Of a DNA stretch of 37,393 nt, positions 15,047 through 23,108 are shown one piece after another (within the stretch, counting starts at the first letter, position 1; each line of letters begins with the position of its first letter). The notes under the pieces are model-generated. The model was not told where the DNA came from, did no database searches, and was given only the letters and a program-made list of their open reading frames with translations. A program made the translations under genes and the position numbers. Location of the stretch: positions 1 through 37,393 of the IMG/VR virus record IMGVR_UViG_3300033553_000509; one strand, written 5' to 3'. Source of the stretch: a virus.

Positions 15047-15550
15047 TTAATCTTTAAGCAAATTATTGGCGATACGCCGCACCCAGCCACGGCCGAAGTC
15101 TGCGAAGGTTTTCAGCTCGCATATATATAACAAACGCAGTGCGCTTAAGCGCTTGTCCAGCATTTCCGGATCAGACAGAAACGCGGCTTTTAACGTGACC
15201 GGGCCCATAATGCCATCGGCCTTGACGCCCAGCGCTTTTTGCAGCATCAGCTTGGCGGTTCCAACGCCGGAATTAACCGCCATATCGAACATATCGAAGC
15301 GGATAGTTTCCGGCAATGCGTCTGCCTTTACCAGTTCCCAGTAATCGCGCTTATAGATCGCCTGCGCATCAGTGAGGGACAGGTTTCTAATATCCAGTTG
15401 AGGATAAGACGCCGCGCTGATGCCGTACTTGGTGCCTTTCAGCAAACCATGCCCGCATTTGCCGCCAGTCCAGTTGCCGGGATCCTTTTTCGAAATAGTG
15501 AAACCTTTCTCGACAAGGAGCAGATGATTAAACGCCTGTTCAAAAATCAT
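15047..15550 (-). CDS. GH108 lysozyme (endolysin-like)
   Basis: The 167-residue protein has the glycoside hydrolase 108 layout. The N-terminal catalytic block VEKGFTISKKDPGNWTGGK is followed by GTKYGISAASYP, with Glu14 the likely catalytic acid. The C-terminal peptidoglycan-binding part (GVKADGIMGPVTLKAAF) is of the PG_binding_3 type. It cuts the glycan strands of peptidoglycan. No signal peptide or membrane span is seen, so release would need the holin or use on the tail. Its place between tail tube and chaperone genes, far from the holin, is unusual and may point to a virion role. It overlaps the tail tube gene by one base. Confidence 0.88.
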   Translation of the reverse strand: MIFEQAFNHLLLVEKGFTISKKDPGNWTGGKCGHGLLKGTKYGISAASYPQLDIRNLSLTDAQAIYKRDYWELVKADALPETIRFDMFDMAVNSGVGTAKLMLQKALGVKADGIMGPVTLKAAFLSDPEMLDKRLSALRLLYICELKTFADFGRGWVRRIANNLLKD

Positions 15551-16212
15551 TACGCGCTGTAATACGTCGGCGTGCCTTGTGCGTCGATCGATGATTTGGT
15601 CTTGATAACCTGAAGAGCGCTGGCATTAGGCAAAGCGGAATGGCCCACATAACCGTTAAACACCATAATCGCTCCACCAACGCCAAAAGTAAATTTAAAC
15701 GCCAGTTTCGACTGCTCAATCGAAGCGTCATGCAAGGCAATTTGCCCGGCATCGGTAACATCCCATAAATGCTCGAAATCCATGCTGAACGGATTGGCTG
15801 CGCCGGGTATCGTCGTTTTTACATTGCTATGGATCACCGTCGTATCGAGCTTGTCGAATTCGCCGCCGGTCATCTGCACATCGGCCATCGTCGTTATCGA
15901 CGTGCCGAAGGTGATTTTTTGCACGGTGCCGCTGGTGAACGTTTCAAAGGCGCTGGTATCGATACCAGCGCCGCCAGTAACATCCTCAAGTTGGAACGAA
16001 ACGGTGGTCGCTACATTACAGACGCGAAACACGCGGTCATCCAGCTGCCACATGCCCTGCACCGACAGCACGACGTAATCGCCGTTCGCAAAATCATGGG
16101 TGGCGGTTACGACGCCAGGCGCCGCCTTGCTGATGCCGGTGATGATTTTGGCGTCGCCCAGCGCGGATTGCATCGCAACCGCCACGTTCGACATTTTACG
16201 TATAGTGCTCAT
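15550..16212 (-). CDS. Major tail tube protein
   Basis: The 220-residue protein is in the canonical tail tube position, after the tail completion gene. It contains strand-rich segments (SVQGMWQLDDRVFRVCNVAT and SMDFEHLWDVTDAGQIALHD) seen in siphovirus tail tube proteins. A conserved C-terminal strand (FKFTFGVGGAIMVFNGYVGH) closes the ring-forming fold. The message is preceded by a factor-independent terminator at 16236-16257. Confidence 0.85.
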   Translation of the reverse strand: MSTIRKMSNVAVAMQSALGDAKIITGISKAAPGVVTATHDFANGDYVVLSVQGMWQLDDRVFRVCNVATTVSFQLEDVTGGAGIDTSAFETFTSGTVQKITFGTSITTMADVQMTGGEFDKLDTTVIHSNVKTTIPGAANPFSMDFEHLWDVTDAGQIALHDASIEQSKLAFKFTFGVGGAIMVFNGYVGHSALPNASALQVIKTKSSIDAQGTPTYYSA

Positions 16213-16235
16213 AATATTATCCTGAAATTTTGGTC

Positions 16236-16257
16236 AAAAAAACCCGCCGAAGCGGGT
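16236..16257 (-). terminator. Factor-independent terminator before the tail tube gene
   Basis: The leftward transcript has CCCGC-TTCG-GCGGG-type stem pairing (ACCCGC 16242-16247 with GCGGGT 16252-16257) with a UUCG-type loop followed by seven T residues. It would reduce read-through from head to tail genes unless antiterminated by the Q-like protein. Confidence 0.8.
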
Positions 16258-16287
16258 ATAAAGTGCAGCACCGCTGAGATAGGGGAA

Positions 16288-16713
16288 CTAGGAGGCCGGG
16301 CTGTGTTCGGTGGAGGTGTAAAAAATATGATAAGTCAGCGTGATAACGTGGATTTCGGGATCCATTTCATCGACGTTAAAATCTGTGGCGACCAGCAAAA
16401 TATCATCAGCCGCCGCCGGTTTGGTCATCACCGATTCGATTAACACCGCCGCGTCGTCCATATCCTGCTCGGCTTTCTCATCATCGACGGTGCCGCGAAT
16501 CCAGGCGCTGACCGCGACAGTCAGCACGCGGTCTTGCGGCCGGGGTTGCGGGTGTATGGTCAAGGTGGCCACGGTTTCGGCGTCGGCAAACAGGGTCACG
16601 CACGGAAACGCCAGCCGTGACGGCCCAATGCGCTGAATCCAGACGCCGGCAAAACCGCCAAGGGTTTTTAATTGCGTTTGCAGGGCTTCAAGCAGGGCAT
16701 GGCGCTTGTGCAT
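16288..16713 (-). CDS. Tail completion / terminator protein
   Basis: The 141-residue protein (KTLGGFAGVWIQRIGPSRLA, then FPCVTLFADAE) has the size, position and strand pattern of the lambda gpU-like tail terminator family. I start at ATG 16713, which overlaps the connector stop (TAATG) and has GGGAA about nine bases upstream; an ATG at 16722 is also possible. The protein would cap the growing tail and allow head joining. Confidence 0.7.
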   Translation of the reverse strand: MHKRHALLEALQTQLKTLGGFAGVWIQRIGPSRLAFPCVTLFADAETVATLTIHPQPRPQDRVLTVAVSAWIRGTVDDEKAEQDMDDAAVLIESVMTKPAAADDILLVATDFNVDEMDPEIHVITLTYHIFYTSTEHSPAS

Positions 16714-17294
16714 TAAAACCATTCCCGCATATCGACATAATTATCCAGCAGTTGCTTGGCCGCATTCGGAATCGTGAACGGGCGCATGACGCCCTCGATG
16801 CTGCTTTGAAAAACTTCCCACTGGCCGACGATGAATTTGATGGCTTCCTTGATCGATTCCGGCACGTCTTCAGCGTCTTCACCGAAGCCGCTGCTGTATT
16901 CCACCTGCACCGAATTCAGAAACGGCAGCGCAACAGGCCATTGGGCGTTATAAGCAGGTATGACGCCGCCCTGTTCCAGATCGGCGGCATAATCATCCAA
17001 AATAAGCGTTTGCAATTGATTGTTGCTATCCCGGTATTTGATGCTGTTGACGCTAAGCAACGGCATTTTCAAGCCCATTCGTTCACTGGGAAAAGCCACT
17101 GCGTAACCGGTCCAGGTTTGTTTGATGAAGGCAATGCGGGTATAGGTTTCGGCCCATTGCCGGGCGCTGATGATGCGCCCTTTGATAACGCCGTCCCGGC
17201 TGGTGTCGGCAGCCTGGGCTATGCCCAGATGCGCGCGCATTTCCGCAAGCGTCACCGGTTCAATATCCGGCGACGTTATGAGTTTGTGAAACAT
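16713..17294 (-). CDS. Head-tail connector, gp6-like
   Basis: The 193-residue protein starts with a block (IEPVTLAEMRAHLGIAQAAD) and contains ISARQWAETYTRIAFIKQTW, both typical of phage gp6-like head-tail connectors (PF05135 and TIGR02215, the phiE125 gp8 group). It would form the ring below the portal. The start overlaps the upstream adaptor gene by one base. Length agrees with the family (about 185-200 residues). Confidence 0.88.
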   Translation of the reverse strand: MFHKLITSPDIEPVTLAEMRAHLGIAQAADTSRDGVIKGRIISARQWAETYTRIAFIKQTWTGYAVAFPSERMGLKMPLLSVNSIKYRDSNNQLQTLILDDYAADLEQGGVIPAYNAQWPVALPFLNSVQVEYSSGFGEDAEDVPESIKEAIKFIVGQWEVFQSSIEGVMRPFTIPNAAKQLLDNYVDMREWF

Positions 17295-17599
17295 CAGCGC
17301 TCCCTGATCTTCAGATAAAAGGTGCGGTCATCGGTGCGCCCGCCCGTTGAGTTAATGCGCACGGTGAAGGAGGCCAGCTCGCCAACTGTGCCGCCCGACA
17401 ACCAGACGGTGATAACCCCTGCTAACTGGGTGCTGGAATTCTCGACCAGGCCGCCGGTTAAATCCTCGATGGAGTGGCTGGCATAGGTGTCTTCAATATC
17501 CAGCAGCCAGGCGGCGAAGCTGATCGGGTAGTCCAGCACGGCGTCCGGGTCTTTGATGCCGGTTGGTTTTTTCGGATTGGTAACATCCCAAAAGCTCAT
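17294..17599 (-). CDS. Fibre/adaptor beta protein, 101 aa
   Basis: The sequence (DPDAVLDYPISFAAWLLDIE, then GVITVWLSGG, then RTDDRTFYLKIRER) matches a small Ig-fold phage protein found between fibre and connector genes, sometimes called fibre-tail adaptor. The closing 'GRTDDRTF-LK-RER' phrase is highly conserved among them. It overlaps both neighbouring genes and is likely part of the neck or head fibre attachment. Confidence 0.7.
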   Translation of the reverse strand: MSFWDVTNPKKPTGIKDPDAVLDYPISFAAWLLDIEDTYASHSIEDLTGGLVENSSTQLAGVITVWLSGGTVGELASFTVRINSTGGRTDDRTFYLKIRER

Positions 17600-18339
17600 G
17601 GGTAATTCCTGGTTTCAGCGTCAATAAGTAAACTTCTGGTTTCAGCGCTGACGCTGTAAGAGCGGTCAACGGATTGCGAGCGCTCCGGGTAGCCGGACGC
17701 GGCGAAACCATCAAACCCGGTTTCGTTGGCGGCAAATGTTCCGGAAATCAGTATCAAGCCTGTTGCCAATGCCAAATCCTGGACGCTTTCAGTGAGTGCA
17801 AAGCCGCCGGTAATAATGATATAGGCGCTGGCTGCAAGCGTATCCATGCCGGTTTCGGCTGCATTCAGGCTGCCGGTGATTGCAGGATAAACAACCGTAC
17901 CGGACGCTAACAGCGCATCTATGCCGCTTTCGATAATGGCAAAATTGGCGGTTATTAACATATCGCCGCTGGCAGCCAATGTATCCATGCCGGTTTCGGC
18001 TGCATTCAGGCTGCCGGTGATTGCAGGATAAACAACAGTTCCTGTCGCTATCAGCGCATCGATTCCGCTTTCTATAATGGCAAAATTGGCGGTTATTAAC
18101 ACAGCGCCGCTGGCAGCCAATGCGTCAATACCGGTTTCGGCTGCTGCAAATGTGCCTGAACTTGCCCCGGAATAGCGGGCATATAGCACTTCAACCGCTT
18201 GCTGAGTGACGCGGGCCTTGGGTACAGCTGAACTTGTGTAGAGAACCTCAACCGCTTGCTGAGTGACGCGGGCTTTTGGAACCGCCGAACTTGTGTAGAG
18301 AACCTCAACCGCTTGCTGAGTGACTCTTGCTGCGGTCAT
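17596..18339 (-). CDS. Repetitive head fibre-like protein
   Basis: The 247-residue protein starts with three 19-residue repeats (ARVTQQAVEVLYTSSAVPK), of a type known in phage head or neck fibre proteins, then about three degenerate copies of a 47-residue unit rich in Ala and Gly (ESGIDALLASGTVVYPAITG, then SLNAAETGMDTLAAS). It ends with a Tyr/Arg-rich tail. Repeats of both sizes are also clear in the DNA, so copy number may change by slippage. It is probably an elongated surface fibre. Confidence 0.7.
   Translation of the reverse strand: MTAARVTQQAVEVLYTSSAVPKARVTQQAVEVLYTSSAVPKARVTQQAVEVLYARYSGASSGTFAAAETGIDALAASGAVLITANFAIIESGIDALIATGTVVYPAITGSLNAAETGMDTLAASGDMLITANFAIIESGIDALLASGTVVYPAITGSLNAAETGMDTLAASAYIIITGGFALTESVQDLALATGLILISGTFAANETGFDGFAASGYPERSQSVDRSYSVSAETRSLLIDAETRNYP
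17838..18335. repeat. Tandem repeats inside the fibre gene
   Basis: A 141-bp unit beginning near 17841 recurs at 17982 and partly at about 18123. A 57-bp unit recurs three times with TCAACCGCTTGCTGAGTGAC at 18191, 18248 and 18305. Both periods are multiples of three, so gain or loss keeps the frame. Confidence 0.85.
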
Positions 18340-19359
18340 TTAAGGAATTTCTAGTGTGGATAGAAGCGAATTAACCGTTGTTGGCGTGAAAGCCGTGCTT
18401 GCTCCATCAGAGGTTTCAAACAGATCGATGAAATTAGCGTAGCCGACGCCTAGCGCGTGAACTACTTGCTGATCGGTTGCGCCGGACTTGATGCCGGTTT
18501 TCAATGACAACGGGTTAGCGTCGTCTTTCTCAGCGCGAGTGACCAGTTTAACTCCGGCAACGGCATTAACTCCGGTCAGGTCGCTGAGACCGTATTCGTC
18601 TTTTTGCGCTGACGTGCTGGAGGAAACATAAGTGGTATCGTCATCCGGTGCGCCGATAGCGTCATCAACCGCGCTGAAATTACTGGCCCCGGTGTTGCGC
18701 GCCCAGGCCACCGTGCTGTCTGAGGTGGGCGTCATGATTTCGCAGCGTTGTTCGCCAAGATAAGTGTTGTTGGCGGTGCCGTCCGAGTTCAACAGATAAA
18801 AATCGTCTATTAAAATAGTCGTTGCCCCCTGCCAATTCTCCAAAGCAACACTCGCCACTTCATCGGTACTCTGTTGTTGCGTATCCCCTGTAAATGTAAA
18901 TTCAGAAGCGCCATTTAACCGGCAATCAAAAATTCCTCCCGTGTTAGCGACCAGTAATTTCAGCTCTACGTAATACCAGGTATTATTTTGCAGCGCGGTT
19001 GTGCCTGTTGCAAGGATAGTTGACCTGTTGCCAGCCAAGGCTTGCAGAAACCCCTCCGCAGTAATATTCAAGGCAATTTGCACCGCTAACGCGGCATTAT
19101 ACAGCGCGAACACATTGGTCGCTATGCCGCTCGATCTATTAACAGCGAACCCTGCAAATAAGGTCTTTGCGGTTTGCACCGGATTCATAAGATAGCGCGC
19201 TTGTTTATTAGTCCCGGAATTTATCTGTATGGATTTGCCGCTACCCACCCTGACAGTAGAACTTATCGCCATAGCAGTCTGGGATATCCACCCGCCAAAA
19301 TTAGTTAAATCCGCCGCCGCATCATAGCCGTCGAAGCCATCAAAAAATAATAAACTCAT
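18340..19359 (-). CDS. Lectin-fold structural protein, 339 aa
   Basis: The protein begins MSLLFFDGFDGYDAAADLTN and has an N-terminal domain of about 200 residues with jelly-roll pattern (NTWYYVELKLLVANTGGIFD, then CRLNG), as in concanavalin-like phage proteins, followed by a second domain (EQRCEIMTPTSDSTVAW). Proteins with this 'DGFD-Y' start are encoded in many siphoviruses among capsid decoration or fibre genes. It probably binds carbohydrate on the host or stabilises the capsid. It lies one base from the fibre gene and directly after the 125-residue gene. Confidence 0.65.
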   Translation of the reverse strand: MSLLFFDGFDGYDAAADLTNFGGWISQTAMAISSTVRVGSGKSIQINSGTNKQARYLMNPVQTAKTLFAGFAVNRSSGIATNVFALYNAALAVQIALNITAEGFLQALAGNRSTILATGTTALQNNTWYYVELKLLVANTGGIFDCRLNGASEFTFTGDTQQQSTDEVASVALENWQGATTILIDDFYLLNSDGTANNTYLGEQRCEIMTPTSDSTVAWARNTGASNFSAVDDAIGAPDDDTTYVSSSTSAQKDEYGLSDLTGVNAVAGVKLVTRAEKDDANPLSLKTGIKSGATDQQVVHALGVGYANFIDLFETSDGASTAFTPTTVNSLLSTLEIP

Positions 19360-19363
19360 AACT

Positions 19364-19741
19364 TCATGAATGCGTAATGGTTGGCGAAGCGTTAATCGTG
19401 ACGTTTTGACCGATGGCGATATTGGTATTATCCAGAATAATATCGGTCCCGGATGTCCCCACAGTCAGGTCAGTAATTTTGTCGGTATTGGCGCTGTCGC
19501 GGATTCTGGCCGCCGCCGCCGCGCCCGCCCCGGTAGCCGCTACGGTTTTCGGGAAGCCCGCCAGCGTCAGCACCGCACCTGAAATACTGCCGGATGGATC
19601 ATCGAGCGTGACTGTCGCTAACACAGCCGCCATTGCCGCCGTGCCGATTTCCAGGATGCCTGCGCCGATACCCGCGTCAATTTGATCGCGTACGGCGGTC
19701 ATACGGGCCGTTTTTACTGCGGTTGTGTAAGTAAGTGGCAT
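19364..19741 (-). CDS. Structural protein, 125 aa, unknown
   Basis: The N-terminus (YTTAVKTARMTAVRDQIDAG) is helical and the rest is Ala/Gly/Thr-rich beta strand (IAIGQNVTINASPTITHS). Similar short proteins occur next to major capsid genes in siphoviruses and are taken as decoration or fibre components. No enzyme motif is visible. It follows the capsid gene after a gap that holds a dispersed repeat. Confidence 0.55.
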   Translation of the reverse strand: MPLTYTTAVKTARMTAVRDQIDAGIGAGILEIGTAAMAAVLATVTLDDPSGSISGAVLTLAGFPKTVAATGAGAAAAARIRDSANTDKITDLTVGTSGTDIILDNTNIAIGQNVTINASPTITHS

Positions 19742-19833
19742 TTTTTAATCCTTGGGTTGCAAATGTTGCTTATGAATCGGTGACGAATGGTCGTAATTTT
19801 TCTCGATCTCAGCCGCCGTCGGTAAAGCCTGTA

Positions 19834-19860
19834 GGGTGGGCAACGCTTTTCTGCCCACCC
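19834..19860. repeat. Dispersed GGGTGGGCA hairpin repeat
   Basis: GGGTGGGCA and TGCCCACCC flank a nine-base loop (acgcttttc), a repeat type common in bacterial chromosomes. It lies just after the capsid stop. There is no T-run on the leftward strand, so termination is doubtful; message stabilisation of the capsid transcript is possible. Confidence 0.7.
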
Positions 19861-19869
19861 CACTATTCA

Positions 19870-21030
19870 TCAAATCGGAGTCAGGTCGCCCGCACGGATC
19901 GCGGCCGGAACCTCAACTGCCAGAGCCAAACGCCGTTCGGCGCGGATCGTCACCAGGTTCTTGGTGAAGTTGTCGCCGTCGGATTCCGACAAATCAATAT
20001 TCACGCCCTGCCGGTTGTAGACGGTGCAAGCCTGACGGAAAGCCCCTACCGCGAAGGTGTCCGCCGCGACGCCGATGGTCTGGATGACCGGCAGACCGAA
20101 CAGCCTGGGCGTGCCCATTGCATCGACGCTGATGCGCGTTTGCATGCCGACGGTGGTCAGCAGCTCGATATCGAGAGCCGCCCAGTCGCCCGGATTCATC
20201 AGAATGGCGTCGGCCGGATAGCCCGCCGTCCAGAGATCGGCGATGACTTTGCGGATCAGCACGAATTTCTTGAATGAAGCGCCCAGGTTGGCATCGGCAT
20301 AACCGTGCGCAGTGAAATTGCCGGCATCGAATATGCCGCTGACATTCGGCGCAACCCCGTCACCGACCGCCAACTGGCGTTCCACACGGAGATTGACGCC
20401 GTAAACCATGCGCGTGTTGACGTAAGCGGCCAAAGCCGGTGCGTCGGCCGCCAATTGTCGGCTTATCTTGATCCAGTGCGCAACCGTGCTGACCGGCATA
20501 GGCACCAGCTCCCAGGTCAGTACAGATTCAGGTTTGGCGGCCCCTTCGGCCACTTCGGCGGCATTATTGGTAAAGCTTAACTCTCGGGTAAACTCGATGG
20601 CGTTGCTGGTAGTCGGCAAAGAGGGCAGGAACGATTCCAGGGTCAAGGTCTGAAACGCTCCGGGCACGATGCCGGGCTTGCGGTCCGGAACAACAGTGAC
20701 ATCCGAACCGGTCAGGGTATTATTCTGCACCTCGAAGCGGGCTTTCTGGGTGTTGCCTGCCACGTAACTCTGGTATTGCGCCGAGGCGGTGAACTGCTTG
20801 CCCCAGGAAGCGCTTTCCGGATTCCCGCCTTCTGGACTGCCGCCTTTTTGCTCGATAGCCAGCAGGCGGTCAGCGATTTCGCGCTGCTGTTCGCCCAGTT
20901 TGTCGATCGCGTTTTTGGTTTCGGTGCTGATTTTGCCGGTGTTTTCGATATCGGCTTTGGCCTGGTTCTGGAATGAGTTCAGGGCGTTTTCAATGCCTTC
21001 TACCTGTTTGAGTATGGCTTCAATGGACAT
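19870..21030 (-). CDS. HK97-fold major capsid protein
   Basis: The 386-residue protein has an N-terminal coiled-coil scaffold-like delta domain (residues about 1-70, IEAILKQVEGIENALNSFQN), a linker (EQKGGSPEGGNPESASW) where the protease probably cuts, and the HK97 fold: a strand (SFLPSLPTTSNAIEFTREL), then the spine region (PMPVSTVAHWIKISRQLAAD), then the A-domain (VIADLWTAGYPADAILMNPG). It forms the icosahedral shell. Protease and portal genes lie immediately upstream, the standard order. A separate scaffold gene is not needed. Confidence 0.95.
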   Translation of the reverse strand: MSIEAILKQVEGIENALNSFQNQAKADIENTGKISTETKNAIDKLGEQQREIADRLLAIEQKGGSPEGGNPESASWGKQFTASAQYQSYVAGNTQKARFEVQNNTLTGSDVTVVPDRKPGIVPGAFQTLTLESFLPSLPTTSNAIEFTRELSFTNNAAEVAEGAAKPESVLTWELVPMPVSTVAHWIKISRQLAADAPALAAYVNTRMVYGVNLRVERQLAVGDGVAPNVSGIFDAGNFTAHGYADANLGASFKKFVLIRKVIADLWTAGYPADAILMNPGDWAALDIELLTTVGMQTRISVDAMGTPRLFGLPVIQTIGVAADTFAVGAFRQACTVYNRQGVNIDLSESDGDNFTKNLVTIRAERRLALAVEVPAAIRAGDLTPI

Positions 21031-21041
21031 GATGGTTCCTT

Positions 21042-21854
21042 TTATGTGTTTAATGTGGTTAATGATTGCGGGATTTTCATGCGCGTCAACCGCGCCGTCA
21101 GCTCCGCCAGTTTTTGGCTATCGACATCATTACCAGCATCGCGCTGGAACACTGTTTTAACCCTGCTGACCACCGCCGTGGCCTGCGTGCGTGAAAGTCC
21201 TGTATCTCGCAGGAATCTTTCCAAATCGCGTTCATTGTCGATGGCCACAATGGCATCCTGGTTGCCGTTGCAGGGCATCGCCTTGAAATGTTTGTTGAAT
21301 ACGGCCGCTTTTGCGGCCACGCCGATGGCGCCGGTGACATGATCGATAAAGCCCAGTTTTCCGGCCTCTGCGGCAGTCATCCAGGTTTCCGCCGCCATCA
21401 TTTGGGCGATATTTTCCGGCTCCAGGCCGCTGCGCTTCTGGTAGATGTTGACGGCCGACGCTTGCAGTTTGTCCATGATATCGGCCATGTCGCGCAAATC
21501 GTCCGAATCGCCGAAAGCGCCGCCGTAGGCGTTATGAATCATCAGGTAAGAATCTTCCGGCATGTCGATAAAATCGGACGCCATCAGCACAATCGACGCG
21601 GCCGAAGCGGCGATGCCTTCAACTTTTCCGAAGATTTTCGCCGGGTGCGCTTTCAGGGCGTTGTACATCGCCAGGCCATCGAGCAAATTCCCGCCTGGAG
21701 AGTGTACTGACAGGTCGATTGTCTGAAAGTTGGACTGAGCCCTTAGCTCGGCGATAAAATCGCCCGCAGTGACTCCCCATAGGCCGATTTCGTCATGCAA
21801 GGAGATATGGCCGGTATCGGCGCTTTTGTTTTTGATGGTGTACCAGGATTTCAT
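21042..21854 (-). CDS. ClpP-type prohead protease (S14)
   Basis: The 270-residue protein has the ClpP fold with the HSPGGNLLDGLAMYNAL strand, the nucleophile Ser84 in GIAASAASIVLMAS and His107 in YLMIHNAYGG. It removes the capsid delta domain during maturation. The C-terminal 90 residues (TGLSRTQATAVVSRVKTVF) form a helical extension usual in phage members. It lies between portal and capsid genes. I did not assign the third catalytic residue. Confidence 0.93.
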   Translation of the reverse strand: MKSWYTIKNKSADTGHISLHDEIGLWGVTAGDFIAELRAQSNFQTIDLSVHSPGGNLLDGLAMYNALKAHPAKIFGKVEGIAASAASIVLMASDFIDMPEDSYLMIHNAYGGAFGDSDDLRDMADIMDKLQASAVNIYQKRSGLEPENIAQMMAAETWMTAAEAGKLGFIDHVTGAIGVAAKAAVFNKHFKAMPCNGNQDAIVAIDNERDLERFLRDTGLSRTQATAVVSRVKTVFQRDAGNDVDSQKLAELTARLTRMKIPQSLTTLNT

Positions 21855-21863
21855 GGCATTGCC

Positions 21864-23108
21864 TTATTGCTTGATGGGATCGGGCGGCACATTGCCGCCG
21901 GTATTGACTTGTGTGCCCAGTTTGTCGAGCGGCAGCAGGTTGGATTGCGCAGTGAGCATTTCGCCGCCTGCCAATGGCTCCAGATTCTCGCGCCGGCGGC
22001 ATTCATTGCGGGTGTAAACGCCGTTTTGCGTGCCTTTTGCGTAGATTTCCATGCGGTCATTCAGGCTGGAGCGGAGCAAGGCATCGAGATTGAATTCGAT
22101 CACCACGCCTTTTGCGCGCTGCGACGGAGTCAGAACGCGCTGATAAAGCGCCTGCTCGATGCGTTCGAGCAGCGGCCGCAGTTTCAGTTTGTGGAAACCG
22201 TCGATGATTTGCTCGACGCTGGAGCCCAGCGAGGTGGTTTCGGTGGTGTCGTTGATCAATACCGACGGCACGCCGAACCAGCGGGCCAAATCCTGCACGG
22301 AAAAGCGCCGGGTTTCCAGTAACTGGATGTCTGCAGGCGACATGCCCAGCGGCTCGAACTTGAACTGCGCCTCCAGTACGTACAGCTCGCGTCCGTTACC
22401 GGAGGCAATATCGCCGAAATTCTTTTTGACGGCATCTTTCTGGATGGGCGTCAGCACGGTATCGGTCATCAGCATGCCGGGACGCCGCGCGTCTTTCCGA
22501 AAAGTTTTAGTGGTATGGTTTTGCGACGAGATCGACAAGCCGACGCTGGAGCGCATGTATTCCAGCGTGGACAGGCCGACAACGCCGTTGCCCATGCCCT
22601 TGATGTGCAGTATTTGCGCTGCGGCGTATTCAAGAATTTTGTTATCGAGTAAATATTTATACTTAAGCGATCCGTTATCCTCGATAACCACTTCCATCTG
22701 ATCGGCCGCGAGCGCCCATAAAGCCAGCACTTCGCCTTTGCTATCGCGCTCGATGCGGGCATAGCCATTGCCGCGCAGCACTAGATTGAGCAGTATCTGC
22801 TCCCAAAACTCGATAGAGGTCTGCCAGGCGTTGGGCGTATCGTGCAGTATTTTGTAGGTCCGGCTGTCCCGGTCCAGCGAGCGGCGTCCTTCCGCATCGG
22901 TCTGATAGACCATAAGCGGCAATGAGGCGATGTTTTCCACGATCAGCGTCACGCAGGCCCACACCGTCGAAATCTGCAACGCCCCATCAATGCCGCCGCT
23001 GTAATTGTCGTCATGGGCGGAAGCCGACGGCGAATTATCCTGCGAGCCCTTGCGCTGCTCGGTCGCGTTGCCCCTGAAAAGCCGGTAAAACCTGGAAAAA
23101 ATCGTCAT
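21864..23108 (-). CDS. HK97-type portal protein
   Basis: The 414-residue protein follows the PF04860/TIGR01537 pattern: an early helix (LQISTVWACVTLIVENIASL), a middle region (EFWEQILLNLVLRGNGYARI) and a conserved block (RRFSVQDLARWFGVPSVLIN). It forms the dodecameric channel through which DNA enters and leaves the head. The start overlaps the large terminase stop by four bases. Confidence 0.95.
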   Translation of the reverse strand: MTIFSRFYRLFRGNATEQRKGSQDNSPSASAHDDNYSGGIDGALQISTVWACVTLIVENIASLPLMVYQTDAEGRRSLDRDSRTYKILHDTPNAWQTSIEFWEQILLNLVLRGNGYARIERDSKGEVLALWALAADQMEVVIEDNGSLKYKYLLDNKILEYAAAQILHIKGMGNGVVGLSTLEYMRSSVGLSISSQNHTTKTFRKDARRPGMLMTDTVLTPIQKDAVKKNFGDIASGNGRELYVLEAQFKFEPLGMSPADIQLLETRRFSVQDLARWFGVPSVLINDTTETTSLGSSVEQIIDGFHKLKLRPLLERIEQALYQRVLTPSQRAKGVVIEFNLDALLRSSLNDRMEIYAKGTQNGVYTRNECRRRENLEPLAGGEMLTAQSNLLPLDKLGTQVNTGGNVPPDPIKQ

